In this document: piece by piece, positions 24,876 to 34,011 of the stretch
Numbering within the stretch: the first letter of the stretch is position 1
Layout: each line of letters begins with the position of its first letter
NCBI RefSeq assembly: GCF_000297395.2
Contig: NZ_HF570108.1
Coordinates: 4,759,780 to 4,823,779, forward strand
DNA length: 64,000 nucleotides
Direction: 5' to 3'
DNA from: Micromonospora lupini str. Lupac 08
GTDB taxonomy: Bacteria > Actinomycetota > Actinomycetes > Mycobacteriales > Micromonosporaceae
Made by a program: the position numbers and the translations under genes
Notes under the pieces: generated by a model
What the model saw: the letters and a program-made list of their open reading frames with translations, nothing else
Told to the model about the DNA's origin: nothing
Database searches by the model: none

Positions 24876-25664
24876 TCAGTAGTTGCCCAGGCCACCGCAG
24901 ACGTTGACGGCCTGGGCCGTCATCGAGGCCGCCGTGTCGGTGACCAGGTAGCCGACCAGCCCGGCGACCTCCTCCGGCGTCGAGTAACGCCCGAGCGGGA
25001 TCTTCGCCTGGAACCGCTCCAGCACCGCGTCCTCGGTGACACCCCAGTGCGCGGCGTACCCCTGGCGGACCCGGACCGCCATCGGCGTCTCCACATAACC
25101 CGGGCACACCGCGTTGACGGTGATCCCGCTACCGGCCAGCTCGAATCCGAGCGCCTTGGTGAACCCGACCACCCCGTGCTTGGCGGCGGTGTACGGAGCG
25201 GCGAGCGCCACGCCCTGCTTGCCGGCGGTGGAGGCGATGTTGATGATGCGTCCCCAGCCCTGCTCCCGGATGCCACCGGCTCGGAGCACTTCGCGGGTCA
25301 CCCGGAAGGTGGCGGTGAGGTTGGTGGCGAGGATGTCGTCCCAGAGCGCGTCCTCCAGCTCGGCCGTGACTCCGCCGCCGGATCGGCCGGCGTTGTTGAC
25401 AAGCACCCCGATCGGTCCGAAACGGTCCACCGCGGCGGCGACGAGCCGGGTGACGTCGTCGGTGGATCGGACGTCGGCCACGGTGCCGTCGACGTCCAGG
25501 CCCCGGCCGCGGAGCTTGTCGGTGATCGTGGCGACCTGCTCGGCGTCGCGGGCGCAGAAGAAGGTCGCGAGGCCGCTCTCGGCCAGCGTCTCGACCACGG
25601 CCAGGCCGATGCCGCTCGTGCCGCCGGTGACCAGGGCCGCGCCGCGGCGCGTCGATTCCGTCAT
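24876..25664 (-). CDS. Type II PKS C9 ketoreductase (ActIII-like)
   Basis: A 262-residue SDR almost the same length as ActIII (261). It reduces the C9 carbonyl of the nascent poly-beta-ketone with NADPH and so helps set C7-C12 first-ring folding. The Rossmann motif is TGGTSGIG, with LVNNAG next. The catalytic set lies in IINIASTAGKQGVALAAPYTAAKHG (Ser, Tyr, Lys). VNAVCPGYVETPMA and the terminal AVNVCGGLGNY are close to the ActIII signature. It is followed downstream, on the same strand, only by the terminator. It is preceded by a quinone oxidoreductase gene 28 bp away, probably in one operon. Confidence 0.95.
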   Translation of the reverse strand: MTESTRRGAALVTGGTSGIGLAVVETLAESGLATFFCARDAEQVATITDKLRGRGLDVDGTVADVRSTDDVTRLVAAAVDRFGPIGVLVNNAGRSGGGVTAELEDALWDDILATNLTATFRVTREVLRAGGIREQGWGRIINIASTAGKQGVALAAPYTAAKHGVVGFTKALGFELAGSGITVNAVCPGYVETPMAVRVRQGYAAHWGVTEDAVLERFQAKIPLGRYSTPEEVAGLVGYLVTDTAASMTAQAVNVCGGLGNY

Positions 25665-25692
25665 CGTGGTGTCCTCTCTTCCGGTGGTGGGT

Positions 25693-26613
25693 TCACAGGC
25701 CGAGTACGACCCGGCCGGTGACCCGGCGTTCCAGTAGTGCCTCGATGGCGGAGTCGGCGTCCGCCCAGTCAGCCCGCAGCCCGACGTGCGGTCGTAGACG
25801 GTCGTCGGCGACAAGGCCGAACAGCGTTGCCAGGTCCCGAGCGGCCGGGCGGCGCTCGATCTCGTCGAGCAGGAACAGGTGCTCCAGGCGTACGCCGGCG
25901 CGGGCATGCCCCCAGTCCGGTGGCAGGACCAGGTCGGCCCGGACGGTGTTGCCGAAGACCACCGCCACACCGCCCGCACGCAGCCTGACGAACGCGTCGC
26001 GGAAGACGGTCCCGCCGACGCTGTCGATCACCACGTCGACCGCCTCGTCGGGCGGTGCCGCGTAACCCGCGTGGATCCGGTGGCCACGCTCGGTCAGGTG
26101 CCGACCGCGTTCCGGGGTGCCGGTCCACCCCAGCGCCGTCGCGCCGGCCGCGGCGGCCAGGTCGGCCACGAATCCGCCGACTCCACCACTGGCGCCGGTG
26201 ACCAGCACCGAGCGGCCGAGCAGCCACCCGGCCCGCTGCAGGGCGTACAGCGCGGTGAGGCCGGCCACCGGTACCGCCGCCGCGATGGCGGGCTCGACAC
26301 CGTCGGGCAGTGCCGCGAGGCGGTCGGTACGTACGGCGGCGAGCTGAGCCCAGCTCGTCGAGGCCGCCAGTCCGGCGACGGGCGTGCCGGCCGGTGGGCC
26401 GGTGCCGTCCTCGGCCGCCTCGACGACCGTGCCGGCGACGTCCAGGCCGAGCTGGGATCCCGGTGGGCGTCGGGCGGCGAGCAGCAGGTCGGCCCGGTTG
26501 ACGGCGACGGCCCGCACCTCGACCAGCGCTTCGCCGGGAGCCGGGCGCGGGTCGGGCAGAGATTCCAGACGAATTCCGTGGGACACGTCCGCGGACGTGA
26601 CGAATGCCTTCAC
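25693..26613 (-). CDS. Zinc-type alcohol dehydrogenase / quinone oxidoreductase (MDR family)
   Basis: A 306-residue medium-chain reductase of the quinone-oxidoreductase branch, lacking the structural zinc lobe. MKAFVTSADVSHGIRLESLPDPRPAPGEALVEVRAVAVNRADLL is the GroES-like start. VLVTGASGGVGGFVADLAAAAGATALG is the NADPH Rossmann motif (about residues 138-164). DVVIDSVGG and GNTVRADLVL follow. GGAGG lies five bases before the GTG start. It is probably co-transcribed with the ActIII-like ketoreductase and may reduce an enone or quinone in the polyketide pathway. It is a different enzyme from the second MDR protein at 29721. Confidence 0.88.
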   Translation of the reverse strand: MKAFVTSADVSHGIRLESLPDPRPAPGEALVEVRAVAVNRADLLLAARRPPGSQLGLDVAGTVVEAAEDGTGPPAGTPVAGLAASTSWAQLAAVRTDRLAALPDGVEPAIAAAVPVAGLTALYALQRAGWLLGRSVLVTGASGGVGGFVADLAAAAGATALGWTGTPERGRHLTERGHRIHAGYAAPPDEAVDVVIDSVGGTVFRDAFVRLRAGGVAVVFGNTVRADLVLPPDWGHARAGVRLEHLFLLDEIERRPAARDLATLFGLVADDRLRPHVGLRADWADADSAIEALLERRVTGRVVLGL

Positions 26614-26799
26614 AAGGTCCTCCCTCTCGGTCCCTTCGTACCGGCGGGTTCTGGAGGCCGGGTGGAGAACGGCCCGTGAGACCGGCATCACGGCGGACCG
26701 CGTTGCCAGGCTCGGATCGGCGCGGGCAGGATGAGCCGGGAACACAAAGGGCGACGGCAGGGCAACTTTGCGCAACCGGTTGTCCAATGGGGAGACTCG

Positions 26800-28250
26800 G
26801 TGACCGATTTTCGCCTTCTCGGCGCACTGGACGTCACGGTCGACGGGGTTCGGGTGCCCGTACGCGCCCCGAAACAGCGCGCTCTCCTGGTGACCCTGCT
26901 GTTGCGAGCCAACGACGAGGTGCCGATGGACGAGCTCTACTGGCGCCTGTGGGATCAGCGGCCACCGGCAGCGCCAGCGGCGGCGCTGCACGTCCACGTC
27001 GCGCGGTTGCGGGCGGTGCTCGGCGACCGTAGCGGGACGGCCGGGCGAGAGGGGCGGCCCCGGGTGCGCTCGCTCGGCGGCGGATACCTGCTGCAGACTC
27101 CGCCCGAGACCGTGGATCTGTTCCGGTTCCGCAACGCCGCCCAGGAGCCCTGCGGGCCCGGCAGTCCGGCGATACGACAAGCGAACTCAGACACGTACGG
27201 GCAGCCCTGGGAGAGTGGCGCGACGACCCGCCCGCGGGGACGGCGCTCGCCTCGCTCGCCGTCGTTCCCTCCCTCGCCGCCGAAGCCGGTCCGGCACTGC
27301 TCGAGGAACGGTTGCGGCTGATCGAGCGGCGCTTCGAGCTTGAGGGATATCCGCCGGGCGAGCTCGTGCCGCGCCTGCGCGCTCTGGTCGCCCTGCACCC
27401 GACGCGCGAGCGACCCTGGGCCCTGCTCGTGTCCGCGCTGCGTCGCGCCGGCGACCGGGAGGCCGCGATGGTCGCGTACGACGAGGCCACCGCGACGCTC
27501 CGGACCCGGCTGGGCCTGGCGCCGGGGCCGGAGCTCACGGCCGAATACCGGCGGATCACCGGCGACCGCTGGCACGCGCGGACCGACGTGCCGACACCGG
27601 CCACTCACCGGACGCTGCGCGGCGAGGGGTGGGCAGCGGTCATCGATGCCCTGACCAGCAGGCACGACGGCACCGCGCTGCCCCTGGTCTGCCTGGCCGG
27701 GCCGGCCGGCGAGGAGCGGACCGCGGATCTCGTCGCGCTGGCCCGGCATCTGCGCGAGGAGTTTCCGGACGGTCAGTGGTACGTGCGGCTCACCGGGCCC
27801 GACGGGCGGCCCCACGACCCGGGCCGGTTGCTGGCCCGACTGCTGCGGTTGTCCGGTGCGACCCCCGACGCCGTCCCGGCGGGCGGGCGGCAACTGGTGA
27901 ACGCCTATCGGGCCCGGCTCACCGACCGGCGCGTGCTGCTCCTGCTCGACGACGCCCGGGACGCCGAGCAGGTACGCGACCTGCTACCGGGCACGTCCCG
28001 GTGTGCCGTGGTCACCGTCGGCGACGACGTACGCCCCGAACTGGTGGCGCTGCACGGCGCCCGGTCGATCGACCCGGACGGCAGCGTCGGACCCGGGCCG
28101 TACCAGCGCCGCCGCCAGCGGCGGATGTCCCTCCTCACCGTCGCAGGACAGCCCGCAGAACCTCCTCCAGCCGAGCACCGGGATCATCCACCAGGTCAGG
28201 CGACCGCCACGCCACGAAGCGGTCGGGCCGCACCAGCGAGGCGCCGGTGA
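26800..28250 (+). pseudogene. SARP/AfsR-type regulator, frameshifted and C-terminally truncated
   Basis: The N-terminal OmpR-like DNA-binding domain begins at the GTG at 26800 (DFRLLGALDVTVDGVRVPVRAPKQRALLVTLLLRANDEVP) and runs to LFRFRNAAQE. One missing base near 27147 then shifts the frame. In the next frame the protein resumes as LRARQSGDTTSELRHVRAALGEWRDDPP and continues through the bacterial transcriptional-activation domain (LIERRFELEGYPPGELVPRLRALVALHPTRE) into an NB-ARC-like part (FPDGQWYVRL, RRVLLLLDDA). Homology ends near 28085 and the frame stops at 28250, inside the 3-prime end of the convergent FAD hydroxylase gene. The TPR part seen in the intact paralogue at 34012 is absent. 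It is probably non-functional, or the single-base loss is a sequencing artefact. Confidence 0.8.
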
Positions 28251-29724
28251 GTCCGACTCCGTAACGGGCCGGGAAGTCCTCCGCCGTGATGGTGTGCACC
28301 GTGAGTGGAACGCCGAGACGCTCGGCGACGCGGATCGTAGGTGCCGCCCATGCTTCGCCGGCCGGGCCGGTCAGCAGCACGAAGCCGGCACCGAACAGCG
28401 CCGTCGTCGACGACGTGACGCCCTCCGGGGTGACAAGCGTCAGATAGGGAGCCCGCGACCCGGGCCGGCCCGTCGCCGAGGCCGGGTCCTCCACCAGCGC
28501 ACCGTCCTCGTCCGGGTCGGTGAGCACCGCTCCCGAGGGGTAGCGGTAGCCGAAGGCCAGCACCGTGGGCGGCAGCGGTTCGGGTACGTCGTCGTCGCGC
28601 AGTTCCGGCGCCACCCGTTCGACGAGGTTGGCGAACTGCTGCTCCACCAAGAGCCGGGCGTACGGTCGACGTTCGGTTTCGAAGGTGCGCAGGAGGTCGG
28701 GGCCGGCCCAGCCCTGTAGCACGGCGGCGAGCCGCCAGCCCAGGTAGAGCCCGTCCAGGATCGCGGTGTTGCCGCCCAGCCCGCCGGTCGGCGGCATCAC
28801 GTGTGCGGCGTCACCGGCCAGGAGTATCCGGTCCACCTGGAACCGTTCCGCGACTCCGCAGGCGATCGACGTCTCACCGGACTCGACGATGTCCAGGGGC
28901 AGGTCCTCGCCGAGCCCGAGATCCGCGGCGATCTGCCGGACGACCCCGTCCGCGGAGCGGTGCCAACCCTCGGGAAGCTCGGGCGCCAGGTGGCGGAAGT
29001 AGCCGTACAGTCCGGGAATTTCGGTGTTGAACAGCACCGCACGGCCGATGTGGAACGCCGCGAAGCGGGAACTGTCGGCAGCTCCCGGAGTGTGCGCGAG
29101 GGGTTCGCTGAGGTCCGCTTTGAACAGCACCCGCAGGACCTGGCCGACCACGCCCCTGCCCTGCAGCGGGATGCCCAGCGCCTCGCGGACCGGGCTGCGC
29201 CAGCCGTCGGTGGCCACCACGTACTGCGCCCGGATCCGGTACCGCCGGCCGGTGTCCGCCTCCTCGACGTGCGCGGTGACACCGTCGGCGTCCTGGGCGA
29301 GACCGATCAGCCTGGTGCCGAAGCGCAGCTCGGCGCCGAGTTCGTGGGCACGCTCGGCCAGTGCCCGCTCCGCACCGGACTGGCTCGCGGTGCACCACTC
29401 CTCCGGGGACACGTGTCGCATCGTGAGTTCCCTGCCGCTGACGAGCGTACGGACGACGGGTCCGGCCAGCCGGGGCGCGAGGACCATGCTGAACTCGCTG
29501 CGGTCCGGGCGGCTCAGCTCATGGATCCGGTCGGCAACGCCGGCGATGCGCAACGCCTCCATGGTGTGCGGGTACTGGCCCGTCGCCTTGACCGCGGTGG
29601 AGGTGCCGGGGCGGCGCTCCACGACAAGCGCGCTGACGCCGTGCAGGCCCGCGAAGATCGCCGTGCTCAGGCCGGCCGGTCCGGCTCCGACCACCAGGAG
29701 GGGCCGATGCTCGACGGCGGTCAC
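28135..29724 (-). CDS. FAD-dependent aromatic polyketide hydroxylase (PHBH family)
   Basis: This 529-residue class A flavin monooxygenase is of the size and layout of RdmE/PgaE-type polyketide hydroxylases, which put oxygen on aromatic carbons using FAD, NADPH and O2. LLVVGAGPAGLSTAIFAGLHGVSALVVERR is the FAD-binding Rossmann motif. YVVATDGWRSPVREALGI is the DG motif, and RILLAGDAAHVMPPTGGLGGNTAILDGLYLGWRLA is the GD motif. A thioredoxin-like C-terminal domain follows (GAGFVLLTGPAGEAW ... LVRPDRFVAWRS). The GTG start overlaps the stop of the upstream MDR gene (GTGA at 29721-29724), so the two are coupled. It probably hydroxylates or oxidatively rearranges the tricyclic intermediate. Confidence 0.93.
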   Translation of the reverse strand: MTAVEHRPLLVVGAGPAGLSTAIFAGLHGVSALVVERRPGTSTAVKATGQYPHTMEALRIAGVADRIHELSRPDRSEFSMVLAPRLAGPVVRTLVSGRELTMRHVSPEEWCTASQSGAERALAERAHELGAELRFGTRLIGLAQDADGVTAHVEEADTGRRYRIRAQYVVATDGWRSPVREALGIPLQGRGVVGQVLRVLFKADLSEPLAHTPGAADSSRFAAFHIGRAVLFNTEIPGLYGYFRHLAPELPEGWHRSADGVVRQIAADLGLGEDLPLDIVESGETSIACGVAERFQVDRILLAGDAAHVMPPTGGLGGNTAILDGLYLGWRLAAVLQGWAGPDLLRTFETERRPYARLLVEQQFANLVERVAPELRDDDVPEPLPPTVLAFGYRYPSGAVLTDPDEDGALVEDPASATGRPGSRAPYLTLVTPEGVTSSTTALFGAGFVLLTGPAGEAWAAPTIRVAERLGVPLTVHTITAEDFPARYGVGLTGASLVRPDRFVAWRSPDLVDDPGARLEEVLRAVLRR

Positions 29725-30698
29725 GGGACGAGCACCACGCGGCCGAGCTGACGGCGGTCCTCGATGAGCCGGTGGGCCTGGGCCGCCTCCTCCAGGGGAA
29801 GCACCGCGTGGACGGCGACCCGCAACCGACCGTCACGAACCAGCTCGGTCAGCTCCCGTTGGTGGTGGGCCGCTTCGTCCGGAGCGGCGGCGAGCCAGGC
29901 GTCGAGGGCCGTACCGACGACGGTCCGCAGGCCGAGCAGATCGGTCAGAGTGACCCGACCGGCCTCGCCCGAGGCACCCGCGAAGCCGTAGTAGACGAGC
30001 CGGCCGAACGGGTTGAGCAGGGCGATGCTCGGCGACAGGACCGCGCCTTCCACGCTGTCGAGGACCAGGTCGACGCCGGTGCCGCCGGTCACCTCACGCA
30101 CCCGGTCGGGCCAGTCCGGCCGGGAGTAGTCCACGACGGCGTCGGCGCCGTGGGCACGGACGAAATCCGCCTTGGCCGGCGAGCCGACGCCGCCGATCAC
30201 CAGCCCCGCCCCGCGCAGCCGGGCCAGTTGGGTGACGAGGTGGCCGATCGCCCCGGCGGCGGCGTGCACCAGCACCGTCTCGCCGCGGGCGAGCCGGCCG
30301 ACGCTCAGGACGCTCGCGGCGACCTGGGCCGTCGAGGCGAGAGCGGTGGCGACCGGTGCCGGAACATCGTCCGGCACCGGCACCGCCTGGGCGTCACCGA
30401 TCAGCACCAGATCGGCGTACGCGTCGGTCACGCCCCACGCGGCCAGCCGGTCACCGACGGCGAAGCGGTGGGCGCCGGGCCCGACTGCGACGACCCGGCC
30501 GACCACGTCACCGTGCGGCGCCCGGGGCACCGGGGACGGGAAGGGCGCCGTACCGGAGCGCAGCTGGGTCTCGATGAAGTTGACCCCGACGGCCTCGACC
30601 TGGACCAGGAGCTGACCGTCGCCGGGCACCGGGTCCGGTGCCTTGTCGACGGTCAGCACCTGCGGACCACCGTGCTCGTAGTAACGGATGACACGCAT
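29721..30698 (-). CDS. NADPH:quinone oxidoreductase (zeta-crystallin type)
   Basis: A 325-residue MDR protein. MRVIRYYEHGGPQVLTVDKAPDPVPGDGQLLVQVEAVGVNFIETQLRSG is a classic quinone-oxidoreductase start. VHAAAGAIGHLVTQLARLRGAGLVIG is the NADPH motif (about residues 142-168). VDLVLDSVEG, NPFGRLVYYGFAGASG and AHRLIEDRRQLGRVVLVP close the fold. AAGGGA precedes the ATG. The stop overlaps the hydroxylase start, so the two are made together; a quinone/hydroquinone step feeding the hydroxylase is a reasonable inference. Confidence 0.9.
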   Translation of the reverse strand: MRVIRYYEHGGPQVLTVDKAPDPVPGDGQLLVQVEAVGVNFIETQLRSGTAPFPSPVPRAPHGDVVGRVVAVGPGAHRFAVGDRLAAWGVTDAYADLVLIGDAQAVPVPDDVPAPVATALASTAQVAASVLSVGRLARGETVLVHAAAGAIGHLVTQLARLRGAGLVIGGVGSPAKADFVRAHGADAVVDYSRPDWPDRVREVTGGTGVDLVLDSVEGAVLSPSIALLNPFGRLVYYGFAGASGEAGRVTLTDLLGLRTVVGTALDAWLAAAPDEAAHHQRELTELVRDGRLRVAVHAVLPLEEAAQAHRLIEDRRQLGRVVLVP

Positions 30699-30785
30699 GC
30701 GGGTATCCCTTCCGTTGCCGCGGCGGCGAAACACCACCGCTGCCGGTTGTAGCCGGCTGCGCTCGCGGCACGGTCGAGGGAGGCC

Positions 30786-32246
30786 CTAAGCGCGTTGTTG
30801 CTCCGGGGTCCGCCACGGGCCGGGCACCAGGGCCGCGGCGAGCCCCGCCACCACGGCGAAGCCCGCCACCAACCAGTACGTCCGGCCGTACGCTTCCGAG
30901 GGGAAGCCCGAGGTGCCACTGAGCCGCTGTTGCAACGCGACCGCGACCACCGCGATACCCAACGACCCGCCGATCTGGTTGAGGATGAACAGGGCGCTGG
31001 TGGCCCGGGGAGCGTCGTCGGGGCCGACCGCGAGGTACATGAACGCCATCAGGCCGGGCACTGTGAAGCCGATGCCGAAGCCGCCGACGCCGAACGCGAC
31101 AGCGGTCAGGGCCGTCGAGGTGTGGTCACCGACGCTCGACAGCACCAGCGCGGCGATCGTGGCGAGCAGCATCCCGATCGGAGCGGTCACGCGGGCGGTG
31201 AGCCGGGCGCCGGCCTTGCCGACGGAGATCGCCCCGGCGGCGCCGAGGATGCCCGAGGGCACCATGAGCAGGCCCGCGTGCAGCGCGCCGAATCCGCGTG
31301 CCTGCTGGTAGTACAGCGGAGTCAGGAACAGCAACGTGTTGGCGACAGCCCCGACGAGCAGCATGGTGACGACCGACATCGTGAAACCGCGCTGGGTGAA
31401 CAGCCGCACGTCGATCAGGGGCTCGGCAGTGCGGCGGGCGTGCAGCACGTACGCCAGCAGCAGCGCCGCGCCGACGGCGAAGGCCGTGACCGCCGCCGGA
31501 TCGCCGAAGTCGCCCCGGTGGGCCGCGGTGGTGAGCCCGTAGATGAGCACCGCGAAGCCGGGTGAGAGCAGGGCCAGACCGATGACGTCGAGGCGTGGCC
31601 GCGGAGCTGCGGAGTCCGGCGCGTCGGCCGGCAGCGTCCGGAGGGCGAGCAGCAGTGCGATGACACCGACCGGCAGGTTGATGAGGAACATCCAGCGCCA
31701 GCTGATGTCGTCGACGAAGAAGCCGCCGAGAATCGGCCCCAGCACCGGCCCGACGGTCAGCGGGATCGAGATCAGGCCCATCGCCTTGGTGACCCTGGCC
31801 GGGCCCGCGGCGCGGGCGATCGCGGCCTGGACGACCGGGAAGATCATTCCGCCACCGAGCCCCTGGAGCAGGCGGAACGCGATCAGGCTGCCGGCCGACC
31901 AGGCCAGGCCGGACAGCAGCGAACCGACGGTGAACAGGACGACCGCGAACACCCAGATCTGGCGGACACCGAACCGGTCCACGCCCCAGCCGGAGATCGG
32001 GGTCGCGACGGCGACGGCGAGCAGGTATCCGGCGGTGACCCACTGGATGGTCGACAGCGAGGTCCCGAAGACGGTGACGAGGCGGTCCACCCCGACGTTG
32101 ACGATGGTCTCGTCCAGCAGGGCCATGAGCAGTGCCAGCAGCAGCACTCCGGCCATCTTGAGGAATGCGGGATCGAGGCGGTCGGTCTCCGGGACAGCGG
32201 GCTTGTCGCCGGGAGCGCGCTGGGGCGCGCTGGTGTCGCTGGCCAT
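30786..32246 (-). CDS. MFS drug exporter, DHA2 (14-TM) family
   Basis: A 486-residue drug:H+ antiporter of the EmrB/QacA class. About 14 hydrophobic segments are visible. LLLALLMALLDETIVNVGVDRL carries the DHA2 motif D1 (LDxTIVNVA-like). TGYLLAVAVATPISGWGVDRFGVRQIW is motif A, and FRLLQGLGGGMIFPVVQA is motif B. GGAGG precedes the ATG. It is divergent from a MarR gene across a gap with an inverted repeat. In rishirilide-type clusters one MFS pump is found with a MarR regulator, and product export and self-resistance are the likely roles. Confidence 0.92.
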   Translation of the reverse strand: MASDTSAPQRAPGDKPAVPETDRLDPAFLKMAGVLLLALLMALLDETIVNVGVDRLVTVFGTSLSTIQWVTAGYLLAVAVATPISGWGVDRFGVRQIWVFAVVLFTVGSLLSGLAWSAGSLIAFRLLQGLGGGMIFPVVQAAIARAAGPARVTKAMGLISIPLTVGPVLGPILGGFFVDDISWRWMFLINLPVGVIALLLALRTLPADAPDSAAPRPRLDVIGLALLSPGFAVLIYGLTTAAHRGDFGDPAAVTAFAVGAALLLAYVLHARRTAEPLIDVRLFTQRGFTMSVVTMLLVGAVANTLLFLTPLYYQQARGFGALHAGLLMVPSGILGAAGAISVGKAGARLTARVTAPIGMLLATIAALVLSSVGDHTSTALTAVAFGVGGFGIGFTVPGLMAFMYLAVGPDDAPRATSALFILNQIGGSLGIAVVAVALQQRLSGTSGFPSEAYGRTYWLVAGFAVVAGLAAALVPGPWRTPEQQRA

Positions 32247-32372
32247 GGTCGTTACCTCCGAGCGGCAGTACGGTCCGGATTGACGCGCACAGAATACATG
32301 TAGGTGCAGACATTTCTGAGCGCCTCAAGCCCTAGTCGACCACAAATTACGCTCTGACCTGACGGAAAATGA

Positions 32373-32395
32373 ATGCGTGTACATTGAGTACGCAT
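32373..32395. promoter_or_regulatory. Probable MarR operator in the MFS/MarR divergent region
   Basis: An imperfect 23-bp inverted repeat has the arms ATGCG(TG)TAC (32373-32382) and GTACGCAT (32388-32395). It lies 43 bp before the MarR start and 127 bp from the MFS start in an AT-richer region. The MarR dimer probably binds here. Confidence 0.5.
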
Positions 32396-32437
32396 GGACG
32401 TGTAAGGTGTACGGCGACGACTCGGAGGGCGGGCGGG

Positions 32438-32896
32438 ATGGCGGAACGACGCGGCGGGCAGCCGGATGTGCTCGACCTCTGGCGGCAACTGACGGTCCTC
32501 ACCGGCCGCCTGGGCCAGACGCTCGACAAGCGCCTCGTGCGGGAGTTCGACCTCACCCTCACCGAGCTGCTGGTGCTCGACGAGCTGACCCGCGGCAACC
32601 CGCGCGGCATGCGCATCCAGGACCTCAGCGACGCGGTGGCCCTCGACCAGTCCTCGATGAGCCGCCTGGTCAGTCGCCTCACCGCCAAGCAACTCGCCGC
32701 CCGGGTCAGCTGCGACCACGACCGCCGCGGCGTCTACTGCCAGATCACCGACCTGGGCACCGAGCGGCACGCCGCGGCCACCCGGGTCAGCCGCGCCGAA
32801 CTCGGTGCGGCACTGGACGCAGCCGCCTTCGACGACCGGCTGGCATCCGTGGTGGCACGGCTGACCCGCCCGGTCGTCGCGCCCGCCGACACCTGA
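32438..32896 (+). CDS. MarR-family regulator
   Basis: This 152-residue winged-helix protein reads DVLDLWRQLTVLTGRLGQTLDKRLVREFDLTLTELLVLDELTRG, then MRIQDLSDAVALDQSSMSRLVSRLTAKQLAARVSCDHDRRGVYCQITDLG (recognition helix and wing with the D-x-R-x-x motif, about residues 60-110). The C-terminal helix forms the dimer interface. The ATG at 32438 is preceded by GGAGGGCGGGCGGG; longer frames begin with non-protein-like sequence. Divergence from the MFS pump gene argues that it represses export until the product or a mimic binds. It may also affect the LLM gene 23 bp downstream, which is on the same strand. Confidence 0.88.
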   Translation: MAERRGGQPDVLDLWRQLTVLTGRLGQTLDKRLVREFDLTLTELLVLDELTRGNPRGMRIQDLSDAVALDQSSMSRLVSRLTAKQLAARVSCDHDRRGVYCQITDLGTERHAAATRVSRAELGAALDAAAFDDRLASVVARLTRPVVAPADT

Positions 32897-32919
32897 GACC
32901 CGACCGAGGGAGTCACCCC

Positions 32920-33933
32920 GTGCAGTTGTCGATCCTGGACCAGTCGATGATCCCGGAGGGGTCCACACCGACTCAGGCGCTTACCAACACGCTCGATCTG
33001 GCCCGGACGGCCGACGCGCTCGGCTACCACCGCTACTGGCTCGCCGAACACCACGCCACGGCGTCGTTCGCGAGCCCGGCCCCCGAGGTCATGATCGCGC
33101 GGCTCACCGCGGAGACCACCGGCCTGCGGATCGGCAGCGGCGGCGTGCTGCTTCCGTACTACAGCCCGTTCAAGGTGGCCGAGACGTTCCGGGTGCTGCA
33201 GGCGTTGGCCCCGGGCCGGATCGATCTGGGCATCGGCCGGGGCGCCGGAGCCTCGTCCCGGGACGCCCGGCTGCTCAACCCCTCCCTCGGCGATCACTCC
33301 GACCAGTCCTTCGCCGAGCAGGTGAGCGCCGTCCGGGCGTTCCTCGGCGGGCCGGGCGACCGGGGCGGCATCATGCCGACCGTGGACGGCGTGCCGCAGG
33401 TCTGGCTGCTGGGCGCGAGCACGTCGAGTGCCGTGCTCGCCGGGCGGCTCGGCCTGCCCTACTCGTTCGCGCACTTCGGCCGTCCCGAGGTCGTCACCGA
33501 AGCGGTACGCGCGTACCGGGCCAGTTTCGACGCACGCGGCGGTGGCAGCCCGCGGGTGATGGTGGGCATCGGGGTGTACTGCGCGCCGACCCGCGCCGAA
33601 GCCGAGCACGTCTTCGCCAGCCAGCGGCTGTTCCGGCAACGCATGACGCAGGGCGACCTGCGGCCGGTGCCCGCCCCGGAGACCGCGCTCGCGGAACTCC
33701 ACTCCCGACCCGCGGCAGCGACCCGCGGCCCGGAGGAGTGGCCGCGATATGCGGTCGGCTCCCCCACCGACGTCGCCGCACAGCTCACCGCGATGGCCAC
33801 CGCGGTGGGCGTGGACGAGTTCGTGGTGCTGTCCACCATCCACGGACACAGCGACCGCGTGCGCTCGTACGCGCTGCTGGCCGACGCTCTGGGCCTACGA
33901 CCGCGCACGACCCCGGCCCTGCAACGCGCATGA
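32920..33933 (+). CDS. Luciferase-like flavin monooxygenase (MsnO8-type LLM oxidoreductase)
   Basis: A 337-residue TIM-barrel flavoenzyme of the luciferase-like class. LSILDQSMIPEGSTPTQALTNTLDLARTADALGYHRYWLAEHHA is the typical opening, and LRIGSGGVLLPYYSPFKVAETFRVLQALAPGRIDLGIGRGAG is the flavin site region. It closely resembles the MsnO8 type named from the mensacarcin cluster. The GTG start has GAGGGAG eight bases upstream. It lies directly after the MarR gene. No flavin reductase gene is visible in the window, so reduced FMN or F420 must come from elsewhere. An epoxidation or hydroxylation of the aromatic polyketide is likely. Confidence 0.88.
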   Translation: MQLSILDQSMIPEGSTPTQALTNTLDLARTADALGYHRYWLAEHHATASFASPAPEVMIARLTAETTGLRIGSGGVLLPYYSPFKVAETFRVLQALAPGRIDLGIGRGAGASSRDARLLNPSLGDHSDQSFAEQVSAVRAFLGGPGDRGGIMPTVDGVPQVWLLGASTSSAVLAGRLGLPYSFAHFGRPEVVTEAVRAYRASFDARGGGSPRVMVGIGVYCAPTRAEAEHVFASQRLFRQRMTQGDLRPVPAPETALAELHSRPAAATRGPEEWPRYAVGSPTDVAAQLTAMATAVGVDEFVVLSTIHGHSDRVRSYALLADALGLRPRTTPALQRA

Positions 33934-34011
33934 CACCTGTCAACCTTCGCGATCCCCGCTCGCAACATCGACGAACAATGATGGAAGGGGCTATTCGCGA
34001 GGGAGGACCGT

